Source: Lachnocurva sp029100405 (GTDB taxonomy: Bacteria; Bacillota; Clostridia; Lachnospirales; Lachnospiraceae). From it: DNA of 64,000 bases. The notes under the pieces were generated by a model. The model ran no database searches and was not told the origin of the DNA. It worked only from the letters and a program-made list of their open reading frames with translations. The stretch spans positions 1 to 64,000 of the forward strand of contig JBJYZC010000002.1 in assembly GCA_046263755.1 (NCBI GenBank), in the 5' to 3' direction. Position 1 is the stretch's first letter; the number at the start of each line of letters is the position of its first letter. Shown one piece after another: positions 22,427 through 31,422 of this stretch. A program made the position numbers and the translations under genes.

Positions 22427-23210
22427 TGAAGTACGCCTCCTCCCGCTTCTGCGCGCCGGTGTTCCGCGAGACATACCGCTCGAGATCGGTAAGGATCTGC
22501 TCGGTTGTATTGAGGCGATCCACCAGTTTGTAACTGTCGATATACGGATCAAAGTAGGAAAGATTCTCCGGCTCGATAAACGAAGTGTCCTGCATATCAT
22601 GAACGCACTTCCGGCACAGGCTCGTGGCTGCCCTCTCTTCTTCCCGGCTTGTGGCAAACCAGTGTGCATCATGCCATTTGCAGTTCCAGTAGCAGTCCGT
22701 GTTCGGAATCAGGATATAGCGGTACTTCTTTGGCAGACCCTTCACGACATCCAGGTGGCGGGAGAACCAGTAGAACAGCACGATGTGGTCGTACATGGAG
22801 AGATCCCGGCTCTGGATGTCTGCCGCTGTAAGAGCGCTTGTGATCGAAAGTGTGACCGAGATCTCCGGATGTCTGCTCTTTGCAGCAATCGCCAGCGCAT
22901 CCTCGCTGATCGTGAAGATCCGAATGCCAAGGTTGTAATACTTCTCCAGAGCGTCCAGTGTCGCATCTCTTTGCATCAGCACGCAGAGTGGAAGCCCCAA
23001 CTGCTGCAGGCATTTCAGGCGAAGGACATACTCCTCATAGGTTTTTGGATACTCCTCTCTGGTCTCGATGTCCTGTCGTGTGCTCACGGCATCCTCCTTC
23101 CATGCTGGAAGGTAAATGCAGCGAATGTACGAAAAAAGCTCCCGTTTTCGCGAGAGCTTTGGAATAAAGTCGTAGGAAAAGTTGTAAGGGAGTTCATACT
23201 GCTTCTTCAT
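22416..23210 (-). CDS. U32-peptidase-like protein encoded among tail genes
   Basis: The 264-residue protein has a TIM-barrel-like N-terminal half (LCVLMQRDATLDALEKYYNL, GIRIFTISEDALAIAAKSRH) and a cysteine-containing C-terminal half: NTDCYWNCKWHDAHW, then TSLCRKCVHDMQDTSFIEPE and YFDPYIDSYKLVDR. That layout, four cysteines followed by FI-PE-L-Y...D.YK..R, resembles U32-family (YhbU/RlhA-like) Fe-S proteins that modify RNA or quinones. Placement between tail fibre genes with ATGA overlaps to the upstream gene is odd for such an enzyme; it may modify a tail protein or be cargo. The family call is inferred by motif. Confidence 0.55.
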   Translation of the reverse strand: MKKQYELPYNFSYDFIPKLSRKRELFSYIRCIYLPAWKEDAVSTRQDIETREEYPKTYEEYVLRLKCLQQLGLPLCVLMQRDATLDALEKYYNLGIRIFTISEDALAIAAKSRHPEISVTLSITSALTAADIQSRDLSMYDHIVLFYWFSRHLDVVKGLPKKYRYILIPNTDCYWNCKWHDAHWFATSREEERAATSLCRKCVHDMQDTSFIEPENLSYFDPYIDSYKLVDRLNTTEQILTDLERYVSRNTGAQKREEAYFNVD

Positions 23211-24595
23211 GCGTCCTCCTTGTCTGTCAGCGTATACGTGATCTTCATGTTCTGCGAGGCGTTCTTTGTGATTGGAGACGACAGGTTGTTGATCGTGCCA
23301 AGATAGGCGCATCGGAGTGCGGTGCGGATCCGGTCGTTGTCGTAATACCCATCGTAGTGATAGGTGGCAAGGAGCTTCCCATCAGAATGAAGAATCGGTG
23401 GAATCTCGATTGCAGCTCCGTCAACCGCCTCCTCGGAGTGAGACGCATCCGGATAAAGAAAGCCGGTCTTGTAGTAGCTGTTCCCGTCCTTCTGGTACCG
23501 ATACTGGTACTGAATGCCTCCGTTATAGAGCATCGGCGCCATTCTATCGAAGGTTCCGCTGTTATCAAAGGTAAAGGTCTTGATGTCCACCGGATTGGAC
23601 AGGTTCACGATGTAGATACTGTGCTCGTCATAAGATTTGGCATAGAGATATCCCTTGTTGACCACAATCGAATAGTCACTTCGTGAAGCCAGATGTACTC
23701 CGGCTAATGTGATCACTTCCTCCGGCTGTTTCTCAAAAGAAAGATCGGACATCTTGTACTTCGTGAGATACAGCTTCGCATCGTCCTTCTCGTTTCCCTC
23801 ATCGTAATAATAGTTGTAGTAGGTGTTCCCGTAAGAGGTGTAGCTGCTGATCCGGTTGTTCTGCGTGATGAGGTAAAGGTAGCCGTCCGTGCCTGGCATC
23901 CAGTATTTTGCCGGGCCGATATTGCTAAAGTTCTGGTAATCCGGAAGCTTAAGCGTCGCCACCGTTTCATACGGGAGAGTAAAGGAACCATAGGTCTGGT
24001 CTGCGACCTTCACCGCATAGGGATCAAATCTTCCGCGCTGAACCGTGACGCCATCCGAATTCAGCCAGTAGACAAATTCATCCTGAACAAGGAAGGGTCT
24101 TCCGTTATGCTCTTTGTTCTCGATGGTATCCATATCACAGTAGAAGTCCCCGCAGACCTGTCTTTGGAAGGGATTCACCCCGGCATAGGCACTCGTCAGG
24201 GCAACCGACTGGATGGTTCCATTTGCCTGTGCGGTGCCGAAATCCCAAACGGAAACATAGCCGGTATCCGTTTTATGTGTCTCGATCACATTCAGAGATC
24301 CCCGCATCGCATCATCCGTGTTGGTATCCCGGGAAGCGTAGCCCACAAGCTTTGCCTCCGTCGGGAAGTTCGTATTGTTCACGTCCTCGACGAGTTTTCC
24401 ATCAAAAAGCAGGATGCCGCCGAGCGCATTCTTTGCGATGGGAAAGACGTTATTATTCATCGGTCTGCCCATCATGGTCTGGAAGGCAATCAGCTCCTGC
24501 ACGGCATTGGTGACAAGGTTGTCCTTCTCATATTGAAATTCGCGCTCTCCGGTATCCGCATTAAAAAGCTCGATTTTGGTATGTCCTTTGATCAT
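23207..24595 (-). CDS. Phage tail/baseplate protein, probable receptor-binding
   Basis: The 462-residue protein begins IKGHTKIELFNADTGEREFQ, a start shared by siphophage tail proteins that follow the tail-tip endopeptidase-like protein, and then has repeated short beta strands rich in Tyr (YNYYYDEGNEKDDAKLYLTK) typical of beta-propeller or fibre domains. The ATG at 24595 follows GAAAGAGGTGAAAGA and overlaps the upstream stop as ATGA; upstream codons to 24787 are not supported. Its role in host recognition is inferred from position and composition. Confidence 0.72.
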   Translation of the reverse strand: MIKGHTKIELFNADTGEREFQYEKDNLVTNAVQELIAFQTMMGRPMNNNVFPIAKNALGGILLFDGKLVEDVNNTNFPTEAKLVGYASRDTNTDDAMRGSLNVIETHKTDTGYVSVWDFGTAQANGTIQSVALTSAYAGVNPFQRQVCGDFYCDMDTIENKEHNGRPFLVQDEFVYWLNSDGVTVQRGRFDPYAVKVADQTYGSFTLPYETVATLKLPDYQNFSNIGPAKYWMPGTDGYLYLITQNNRISSYTSYGNTYYNYYYDEGNEKDDAKLYLTKYKMSDLSFEKQPEEVITLAGVHLASRSDYSIVVNKGYLYAKSYDEHSIYIVNLSNPVDIKTFTFDNSGTFDRMAPMLYNGGIQYQYRYQKDGNSYYKTGFLYPDASHSEEAVDGAAIEIPPILHSDGKLLATYHYDGYYDNDRIRTALRCAYLGTINNLSSPITKNASQNMKITYTLTDKEDA

Positions 24596-26721
24596 TCTTT
24601 CACCTCTTTCGTAAAGATCTGGATGTCCGTAAGTATTCCTTTCTCGTGGATGATTGCCTTCAGCTGAATGGAGCCATTGAGCTTTTCCGCCCACTGCTTT
24701 TTTGTGATCTCCTTCATCGCCGGAGCAAACATGCCATAGGACTCCTTCGTGGTATCCGGCGTGATCCAGCCATTGGCGTATTCCCACCAGGTACTGCCGT
24801 GATCGAAGGAGGCGAGGAAGTTCACGTTATTGCTGTCGCAGTTCGAAGTAACGGAAAGGATCTGATCCGCAGTACAGTCAGATGTCACAAGCTCTGCCAG
24901 AGTAACGCCATCCTTCAGTTTCCATGCGCCATCCTTCACCTCAATCTCATCGTTGCTGTAGGTGACGGTATCGAGATGCTCCGTATCAAACCGGTGCAGG
25001 AACTTCACCGTACCGATGGTCCCAGCGATCGGCTGCAGCACACTGGATAACTGCATGGATGGAACGATGTCGGAATAACCTGCGGTTTCAGGCGAGAGCA
25101 GGCCAACAGTTACTGAGGCATCAAAACTGCGATACACCGGAAACAGGTTCATCTCCGGAACCGTATCATAAACGGAAATGGTGCCGTCCCAAGCGCCGCT
25201 TCCGGCAAGGCCCTGTCCTGCCATGTATGCCCTTGCATCTCCACGTGCGATGTGGCAGCTGCCACCGGCCATTGAGAGCCAAACTTCAAAGTTCCCGGTA
25301 AGATTTGCTGTACTGTTCCATGTAAAAAGAAGATGCAGGAGGTGCGTCCCATCTGGCAGCATTTCCACCGGGACATAATCCTTGACCTCCTCCCCGTTCA
25401 GGTAGTACGTAACGACCATCACCGCATCGGTATCCGATATTATTTCTTCCGCTTCTGTCTCTGTCGTGTCGAGCGTCAGCTTGATCTCCGCGTGGAAGTC
25501 GATGTGGGTATCCTTCACCGTGACATAGCGGATATCAATAATCTTGGCTTTTGCTGTATCCGCGATGTCGTAATCAGCAGCGTTCTGGTAATCGTAGTAG
25601 CGGATATAGTCCTGATTCTCATTGGAGGACAGGATCCCCTGCAGGTTCTTGTCCGTCTTGGACTTTGCCGATGCCAGAGCCGGATCCTGCCCCACACCCT
25701 GCATCGTGAAGGACTTGTTGTACTGGAACGTGAACTTCGTCATGCAGAAGAGCTTGTCCTTATCGGCAAGCCCATCGGTAAAACGGAACACATCCATGAG
25801 ATCATAGGCGGGATTCCCGATCAGCTCCGCCTTAAACGGCACGTAGTCAACCTTCGAAAGTGCGGTGAGGATTGTCCTTCTCTGCGCGTCCTTCTTCTCC
25901 TCCACACCATACTGGAGGAAGGGATCCGATCCGATGTTGTAGGTAAGGCCGTCATCCGTATCGAGGGCATAGTAGGATGTGCTCTTCGCATCGATATTCA
26001 CAACGGAGAGGCCGGTGTATCTGGTTGAGAAATCGGAGAACTCACATCCGGTAAAACGATGTTCGGTGTCGATCTCATCAACCACAGTCTGACCATAAGA
26101 TTTGACATAGATCTTCCCATCCCGTCCGGCATAAACATTCGCAGCTATCGATGCAGCAACCCACGAAACAAAGTCCCGCCAGGTTTCGATATCCGATTCG
26201 CTGTAAAGGGAAAGCTCATCAGAGCCGTTTGCCATTGCTGCGAACGCTTCACTGGTAGTTCCAAGAGAAAGCCCACAGGCTGTACAGGCTGTCAGCATCA
26301 GGTTGTAGGCGGTACCGTTGATGGACGTGACAGAGCAGTTCTGATCGAACTTTGCCATGTGATCGTAAGCTTTGATCACCACACCGGAAGCGGTATGCTT
26401 TGCAGAGTCTATGGCGAACACGCCAAGTGGCACATCCTCGAAGCTTCCGTCTGCAAGCCGCATTCCGAAAACTGGTGCGATCTCCTGGTCCTTCCAGCTA
26501 TACCGAGGAATCTGCAAGTTCATGAGCGTCACATCCAGTTCCCCGATGTAGACCTGTCCGATCTGAACGGAAGAATCATCCGAGCACTGGTTAGTGATGG
26601 AGAAGGATCCGGATAGGATGTTGTCATCCGTAAAGGACACCCTCCCGACTTTTCCAGTCATCCGGAATCTCTGCACAGGCTGCTTCATCGCAGCCTTGTA
26701 TTTGTCGCTTACGGCGTACAT
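24592..26721 (-). CDS. Phage tail tip (Tal-like) protein
   Basis: The 709-residue protein starts AVSDKYKAAMKQPVQRFRMT and contains the Ig-like and Dit/Tal-interacting N-terminal region common to siphophage tail-tip hub proteins (residues 1-350), followed by galactose-binding-like C-terminal domains (FEVWLSMAGGSCHIARGDAR, FLASFDHGSTWWEYANGW). No obvious peptidase active site is seen. It is the largest gene between tape measure and fibre genes, where the hub is expected. GAAAGGAGGCGCTTC precedes the ATG. Confidence 0.8.
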   Translation of the reverse strand: MYAVSDKYKAAMKQPVQRFRMTGKVGRVSFTDDNILSGSFSITNQCSDDSSVQIGQVYIGELDVTLMNLQIPRYSWKDQEIAPVFGMRLADGSFEDVPLGVFAIDSAKHTASGVVIKAYDHMAKFDQNCSVTSINGTAYNLMLTACTACGLSLGTTSEAFAAMANGSDELSLYSESDIETWRDFVSWVAASIAANVYAGRDGKIYVKSYGQTVVDEIDTEHRFTGCEFSDFSTRYTGLSVVNIDAKSTSYYALDTDDGLTYNIGSDPFLQYGVEEKKDAQRRTILTALSKVDYVPFKAELIGNPAYDLMDVFRFTDGLADKDKLFCMTKFTFQYNKSFTMQGVGQDPALASAKSKTDKNLQGILSSNENQDYIRYYDYQNAADYDIADTAKAKIIDIRYVTVKDTHIDFHAEIKLTLDTTETEAEEIISDTDAVMVVTYYLNGEEVKDYVPVEMLPDGTHLLHLLFTWNSTANLTGNFEVWLSMAGGSCHIARGDARAYMAGQGLAGSGAWDGTISVYDTVPEMNLFPVYRSFDASVTVGLLSPETAGYSDIVPSMQLSSVLQPIAGTIGTVKFLHRFDTEHLDTVTYSNDEIEVKDGAWKLKDGVTLAELVTSDCTADQILSVTSNCDSNNVNFLASFDHGSTWWEYANGWITPDTTKESYGMFAPAMKEITKKQWAEKLNGSIQLKAIIHEKGILTDIQIFTKEVKE

Positions 26722-26812
26722 GAAGCGCCTCCTTTCTTATCATCGCAGTGACTTATGTTTATATCGAGCAATACTTAACGTGTCAGATCGTTGATTTTTT
26801 CAAAATCAGCAT

Positions 26813-26841
26813 AAAAATACCGGAGCCATATTGACTCCGGT
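26813..26841 (-). terminator. Terminator of the zinc-ribbon cargo gene
   Basis: ACCGGAG...CTCCGGT (26819-26841) on the minus strand is followed by ATTTTT. A closely similar ACCGGA...TCCGGT hairpin ends the other cargo gene at 30222-30256. Confidence 0.75.
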
Positions 26842-26892
26842 TTTACGGTTATTATTTATTAGATCTTCCAACAGGCATTGAATGGATACTGA

Positions 26893-27141
26893 TCATTTTA
26901 TATTCCAGCTATACCCGCAATTCTGGCATACGCATACCTTCTGGTTTTTAATCGTTGTCTTTTCTTCTCCCTTCGCTTTTTTCCATACAAGGTTTGACAT
27001 ACCAAGTGTTAACATACCAGTAACTCCACGAGCCGCATTATTGACGTGTCCGCCTAAACCAACGCCGGTCTTCTTGGTTTTTCCGCCAACCTGTTCAATC
27101 TGAATGCTAACATTTTCGCTACCGCATTTAGGGCATTTCAT
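26893..27141 (-). CDS. Zinc-ribbon protein, independent cargo gene in the tail operon
   Basis: The 82-residue protein has a CPKCGSENVSIQIEQ N-terminal knuckle, a basic GGKTKKTGVGLGGHVNNAAR linker, and a C-terminal CQNCGYSW knuckle, together one zinc ribbon. It is unrelated to phage structure, sits between the tail-tip and tail genes, and has its own upstream promoter-like region and downstream terminator, the pattern of a phage moron. GGAGGAGAAAGTT precedes the ATG. Function is unknown; DNA or RNA binding is possible. Confidence 0.72.
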   Translation of the reverse strand: MKCPKCGSENVSIQIEQVGGKTKKTGVGLGGHVNNAARGVTGMLTLGMSNLVWKKAKGEEKTTIKNQKVCVCQNCGYSWNIK

Positions 27142-27215
27142 AACTTTCTCCTCCGAATATCTAAATAAACTGCAGTTCCTTCGCTTAGATTTGTATCAAC
27201 AATCTGCTACATGAT

Positions 27216-27247
27216 AGTATATCATTTCTTTGATATAAATTTATCAA
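27216..27247 (-). promoter_or_regulatory. Promoter-like region with inverted repeat before the zinc-ribbon gene
   Basis: A -10-like TATACT (27221-27216, minus strand) lies beside TTGATA-N6-TATCAA (27230-27247), an inverted repeat that could be an operator. The spacing from TTGATA to the -10 is 20 bases, so the -35 is uncertain. Confidence 0.4.
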
Positions 27248-27293
27248 ATTGAGACCTCAGAGCATTAAAATGATTTATCGCTGTTTCTGCACC

Positions 27294-27668
27294 TTAGAAT
27301 TCGAGCAGATCGAAGCTTACGGTATAGAGTCCATTCGTCCCGGACAGCTTTTCGCTGTTCTTCTCCGGACCGCTTTTGAAGTTCCTGATCCGCATGGTCC
27401 TTGTCTTATAGCCCTTGGATTTCAGATCATAGAGCTTTACTTGTATTGAATCCTTATCTCGGAACTCCGCGAACTTTGCAGCCCATCTGTCGGAACACTG
27501 GAAAGAGGCGGAGACGGACAGCTTATCGTATCTTGTCACGATGATCTGATCCGTTCCCGCCTCTGTGGTGTTCTTACTCTCCACGACTTCGTAACTCTCG
27601 TCCCATTTCACAGGCCAGAAGAGCTTCGTATCATCAAAGTAGATTGGAAAATCCTTCTTTAACATCAT
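27294..27668 (-). CDS. Phage distal tail-type protein
   Basis: The 124-residue protein (KKDFPIYFDDTKLFWPVKWD, then VVESKNTTEAGTDQIIVTRY and TRTMRIRNFKSGPEKNSEKL) follows the tape measure gene with an ATGA overlap and ends YTVSFDLLEF, matching short tail proteins found between tape measure and tail-tip genes of Clostridial siphophages. It probably joins the tail tube to the tip complex. The cargo gene inserted after it separates it from the tail-tip gene. Confidence 0.75.
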   Translation of the reverse strand: MMLKKDFPIYFDDTKLFWPVKWDESYEVVESKNTTEAGTDQIIVTRYDKLSVSASFQCSDRWAAKFAEFRDKDSIQVKLYDLKSKGYKTRTMRIRNFKSGPEKNSEKLSGTNGLYTVSFDLLEF

Positions 27669-30193
27669 CTGCCTCCTGACCTGTAGTTGCTTCTCTGGGT
27701 GGCTTTTACCACCAGTTCATCGATCCGTTCTTGTCCGATGTAGACAGGAATAACGATCGTCTGGGCACCACCTCCGCCAGCGGCAAGAACAGCGTTCGTC
27801 ACAAGGGATGAGAGCCGGTCCGTACCTACGATTGCTTCTTCGCCCGCTTCACCGCCGCCGAGAAGACTTCCTCCGGCTGCTCCGAAGATTGTAGGGTTCT
27901 GTAAAATATAAGGCTCGTTCATGGCCTTTCTATACCAGTTGACCGAAAGGTGCGGAACAGAAGGCGGTTTGATAGAGAGCTTTCCGCTGATTGAGAAGTG
28001 CGGGAGCTTGATCTTCGGAAACGAAAGATGGCATCCTGCAAAGAAGTTCTTGATCCGCTCCAGTCCTCCGCTTACCACGGACTTTGCCTTGTCCATTGCG
28101 CCGGAAAAGGCATCCCTGATCCCGGCGGTCTTTTCCTTTGCCTGGGAGAGGGCGTCTCCGAGTTTCCCTCCGGTCACCTTATCAATGATGTCAAAGCCTG
28201 TTTTCCAGATTGCCTTATAGCCTTCCATAGCAGTGCCGATCACACCCTTGATGCCGCCTCCGTGCTGGGCAACGCTAGTCTTTATCGCGCTCCATGCAGT
28301 GGAGGTATTGGTCTTTACATTATTCCAGGCATTCGAGATATGTGTCTTTATCCCGTCAAATACGGTGGATGCACCCGTCTTCATGCCATTCCAGACCGTA
28401 GATACGCCTGTCTTTATTCCGTTCCAGGCTGTGATTGTTACCATTTTTATCCCATTCCAGAGCCCTGTAAAGAAGGTGCCAAGGGAAGTGCCGACTGCCT
28501 TTACGCCACTGCAGACGCCTTCCCAGACGCCTTTAAACCAGTTAGAGATCGCTCCCCAATTCTTTATGATCATGATCACAGCAGCGACAGCCGCAACTAC
28601 GGCGGCGATGATGCCTATCATGGGAAGTAAGCCCACAGAGCTGAATACCGTCATCGCGCCGGAGAGTCCTCCAAGGTGCGTCATAACCTTACCAATGCCT
28701 GATGTGATCGTGCCGATCGAGCTTGTCACCTTGCCAATTCCGACAAGGACAGGGCCAACCGCGGCCGCAACAAGGGCAGCCTTTACGATAAACTGCTGCA
28801 TGGGTCCGGGCAACTTTTCCCAGAAGCCTGCGAACTGCTTTAAGGCGGCTGCTGCCTGCTGAAGCATCGGCGCAAGAACGGCAGAAAGCGAATTCCCGAT
28901 CTCTGCTCCTGTGATCTTCAGCTGATTAAGTGTTGTCTTAAACTTGTCGATCGGGTCTAAAGTATCGTCAAACGTCTTTGACACGTTCCCGGAGAAGGAA
29001 CTCATGTCAGAGGAGAAACCGTCAAGGGAGAGCTTGCCAGTCTTCGTCGCATTGAAGATCGAGGCACCTGCCTTGGAGCCGAACAGGTCATAAGCGGCCT
29101 GCAGCTTCTCGGTATCACTCTTGTTCGAGTGCATGGTATCCGAGAAGCCTTTCAAAGCCTGATCGAGGGTCTGTCCGTCCCCGGCGGCCTCCTTCATGGC
29201 TTTCTTCATACCCGCCATCGCGACTCCTACATCAAGGCCGGACATCTCTACATTCCCGAGGAACTGGGCAGACTGGGTGGCGTTAAGCCCCATTGACTGG
29301 AGCTGTGCGGCGTTCTGCGAGAGATCCTGCGAGAGAGTATCCATCGAAAGACCGGTAGCCTGACCGACAGAGTTTAAGACATCAAGCATACCGCCCGCCT
29401 CGGAGGCATCCATACCGAAGGCGTTAAGCACCGAGGAGACGTTATCGATGGAAGCCGATACGTCCGTGTCATTTAAAGAAGCAAACTCCACGAACTGCTG
29501 GGAGAGTTTCTTTAACTTCTCCCCGGTAAGGCCGAACCTGGTATTTACCTCGCCGATCGCAGAACCTGCCGTAGCAAAGTCGGTAGGGATGGATGTCGCA
29601 ATATCGTTTGCGGCATCCTGCATTTCCTTTAATGCCTTTCCGCTTGCTCCCGTTTTCTGGGTCACGATATCAGCTCCCTCGTCCACTTCCTTGAAAGCGG
29701 CAAGGGAGGCCGCGCCGACAGCGGCAATCGGAGCGGTCACATGGGTGGAAAGTGAAGTGCCGACACCTGTGATCTTGTCACCAACGTCTTTCATCTTTTG
29801 CCCGGCCTGCTGGAGCTGGACACCTGCCACAGATCCGACATCCTTGAACTCGGATTTCAGCTTCTCAAGAGACTGCTTGGTGTTCTCGATCTCACGGGTC
29901 AGGGCTTCTTGCTGCTTGATGGTCTCCTCAGTCTGCGGCCCTTGCTGCAGCTGTTTTAAGGCATCCTGTTCCTGCTTGAGTTTCTCTTTTGTGTCGGAGA
30001 TCGCTTCAGAGAGATACTTCTGCTTCTGGACGAGAAGGTCAGCGTTGCCGGGATCAAGCTTTAAGAGTTTGTTAACATCCCGAAGCTGATCCTGTGTCTC
30101 ACGAATCGACTTGTTTACACCCTTTAAGGCATCGGACAGCTTAGTTGTATCGCCGCCGATTTCTACTGTTATTCCTTTGATACGGTCAGCCAT
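27665..30193 (-). CDS. Phage tail tape measure protein
   Basis: The 842-residue protein has an N-terminal coiled coil (residues about 20-120, ESIRETQDQLRDVNKLLKLD-like), the tape-measure core VTQKTGASGKALKEMQDAAN and NSVGQATGLSMDTLSQDLSQ, two hydrophobic segments (FIVKAALVAAAVGPVLVGIG; LLPMIGIIAAVVAAVAAVIM) for DNA ejection, and tandem short repeats of the NGIKT.VSTVWNGMKTG kind near 590-650. It sets tail length. GAAGGAGGACAGCA precedes the start. Its length predicts a tail of roughly 120 nm by the usual scaling. Confidence 0.95.
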   Translation of the reverse strand: MADRIKGITVEIGGDTTKLSDALKGVNKSIRETQDQLRDVNKLLKLDPGNADLLVQKQKYLSEAISDTKEKLKQEQDALKQLQQGPQTEETIKQQEALTREIENTKQSLEKLKSEFKDVGSVAGVQLQQAGQKMKDVGDKITGVGTSLSTHVTAPIAAVGAASLAAFKEVDEGADIVTQKTGASGKALKEMQDAANDIATSIPTDFATAGSAIGEVNTRFGLTGEKLKKLSQQFVEFASLNDTDVSASIDNVSSVLNAFGMDASEAGGMLDVLNSVGQATGLSMDTLSQDLSQNAAQLQSMGLNATQSAQFLGNVEMSGLDVGVAMAGMKKAMKEAAGDGQTLDQALKGFSDTMHSNKSDTEKLQAAYDLFGSKAGASIFNATKTGKLSLDGFSSDMSSFSGNVSKTFDDTLDPIDKFKTTLNQLKITGAEIGNSLSAVLAPMLQQAAAALKQFAGFWEKLPGPMQQFIVKAALVAAAVGPVLVGIGKVTSSIGTITSGIGKVMTHLGGLSGAMTVFSSVGLLPMIGIIAAVVAAVAAVIMIIKNWGAISNWFKGVWEGVCSGVKAVGTSLGTFFTGLWNGIKMVTITAWNGIKTGVSTVWNGMKTGASTVFDGIKTHISNAWNNVKTNTSTAWSAIKTSVAQHGGGIKGVIGTAMEGYKAIWKTGFDIIDKVTGGKLGDALSQAKEKTAGIRDAFSGAMDKAKSVVSGGLERIKNFFAGCHLSFPKIKLPHFSISGKLSIKPPSVPHLSVNWYRKAMNEPYILQNPTIFGAAGGSLLGGGEAGEEAIVGTDRLSSLVTNAVLAAGGGGAQTIVIPVYIGQERIDELVVKATQRSNYRSGGR

Positions 30194-30221
30194 TGCTGTC
30201 CTCCTTCCTGAAAAATGGCAT

Positions 30222-30256
30222 CAAAAAACCGGAGCACCACGATGGGGTGTTCCGGT
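30222..30256 (-). terminator. Terminator of the HIRAN-domain cargo gene
   Basis: Minus strand ACCGGAACACC...GGTGCTCCGGT (30256-30228) is followed by six U residues. It stands between the cargo gene and the tape measure start. Confidence 0.85.
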
Positions 30257-30305
30257 CGATCAGCCCTAAACTATATTAGTGACACTTGTTGTTAATCCTA
30301 TTAAT

Positions 30306-31325
30306 TTACTTAATCCATACCTCGATAGTACAAATGATTTTATCGTCATCATCAGTATCAAGCTCACTGACTTCAGCATGAAACGGTTCTGTATCACCTA
30401 TGACATCATATATTTGAGCAGACTGTTTTTTGGATATTTCTCCCAATTCTGCTCCTGTATCATCACATACCAGATACGTTTCACTTTCATCATTGTACTC
30501 CAGATCAACAGAGCATCCAGTATCTACTAGTTCAAGATTTTCTTGCCTGGAATTACCCATAAAATCTTTTGCACGGGTTTTACACAACCTGCATTTAAAT
30601 ACGTCTAGGTCATTATTTACTTTGGAGTAGAATCCTAATGCAATCTGAACTTCATTAAGATCTTCATTGATACAAGAAATAAAACCGCAGATTTGATGCT
30701 CTTTCCCATCAGAGTATTTTTTCACCATACTCTGTAAAGAGTTCTGTGGAACATAACCTATTTTTTGATCATCATAAAAAATAGCAATTGCATTTGGATC
30801 ATACTGATTATCTGGTTCAAAATCAAAGGTAACAAATTTTTCCAACTCCAGCTTTTTAATGTCAAAATTTTGATGATCGAATCCTTTTACCTCAACATCA
30901 TAATAACTGTAACGTAAAATCCGACCATCATCATCTTTAAATGGATAAGTGGAATGAGATTGTTTAACGTTCGGCTCTAGCATCTCTGCTGACATAGAAC
31001 GATCAGTTGAATTAGTAGCCGTTTCTGATACATCACTCCGCGATTGTTCTATAGCACTTTTTGATTGTGAATTCATCAGTATTTTTCGGAGGCGGGAATA
31101 AGATCTTCCCATCCATAGGCAAAAAATGCCAAACAGAAGAAAAATCACACCTAAGGGCATAACAGGTAAGCCCATCAGAATCCAAAGAACTCCAAGAATG
31201 TAAAGAATAACTGAGAACACCTTTAGTTGACCGGCAGAATAATATTTTTTCCCAACCTTTATTTTGCCGTCTTTTATATCGCATACAATCTTTGTATCAT
31301 TATCCCCTTGTTTATCTTGTTTCAA
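30306..31325 (-). CDS. Membrane protein with HIRAN domain, independent cargo gene
   Basis: The 339-residue protein has a short cytoplasmic N-terminus, two membrane helices near residues 40-75 (VFSVILYILGVLWILMGLPV; LGVIFLLFGIFCLWMG), a polar linker, and then a HIRAN domain at about 150-215 (FDFEPDNQYDPNAIAIFYDD then KIGYVPQNSLQSMVKKYSDG). HIRAN domains bind DNA ends and are usually fused to helicases or nucleases; membrane anchoring is unusual. The TTG at 31325 follows TGGAGGCAGACA; longer ATG frames start inside the promoter. It sits between tail chaperone and tape measure genes with its own promoter and terminator. Confidence 0.75.
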   Translation of the reverse strand: MKQDKQGDNDTKIVCDIKDGKIKVGKKYYSAGQLKVFSVILYILGVLWILMGLPVMPLGVIFLLFGIFCLWMGRSYSRLRKILMNSQSKSAIEQSRSDVSETATNSTDRSMSAEMLEPNVKQSHSTYPFKDDDGRILRYSYYDVEVKGFDHQNFDIKKLELEKFVTFDFEPDNQYDPNAIAIFYDDQKIGYVPQNSLQSMVKKYSDGKEHQICGFISCINEDLNEVQIALGFYSKVNNDLDVFKCRLCKTRAKDFMGNSRQENLELVDTGCSVDLEYNDESETYLVCDDTGAELGEISKKQSAQIYDVIGDTEPFHAEVSELDTDDDDKIICTIEVWIK

Positions 31326-31368
31326 TTGTCTGCCTCCATCATATATAAAACCCAATATCATATGTTTG

Positions 31369-31397
31369 ATTATAGCAGACATACTATATGCATACAA
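31369..31397 (-). promoter_or_regulatory. Promoter of the HIRAN-domain cargo gene
   Basis: Minus strand TTGTAT (31397-31392) and a perfect TATAAT (31374-31369) are 17 bases apart, 44 bases before the TTG start. It begins 26 bases past the frameshifted tail-chaperone stop. Confidence 0.75.
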
Positions 31398-31422
31398 TCT
31401 GAACTGCCGTTCATGATGCTAT

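Noticed and set aside
22227..23306. Plus-strand ORF of 359 codons
   Set aside because: Antisense to tail genes with strong overlaps and ribosome sites; no family resemblance.
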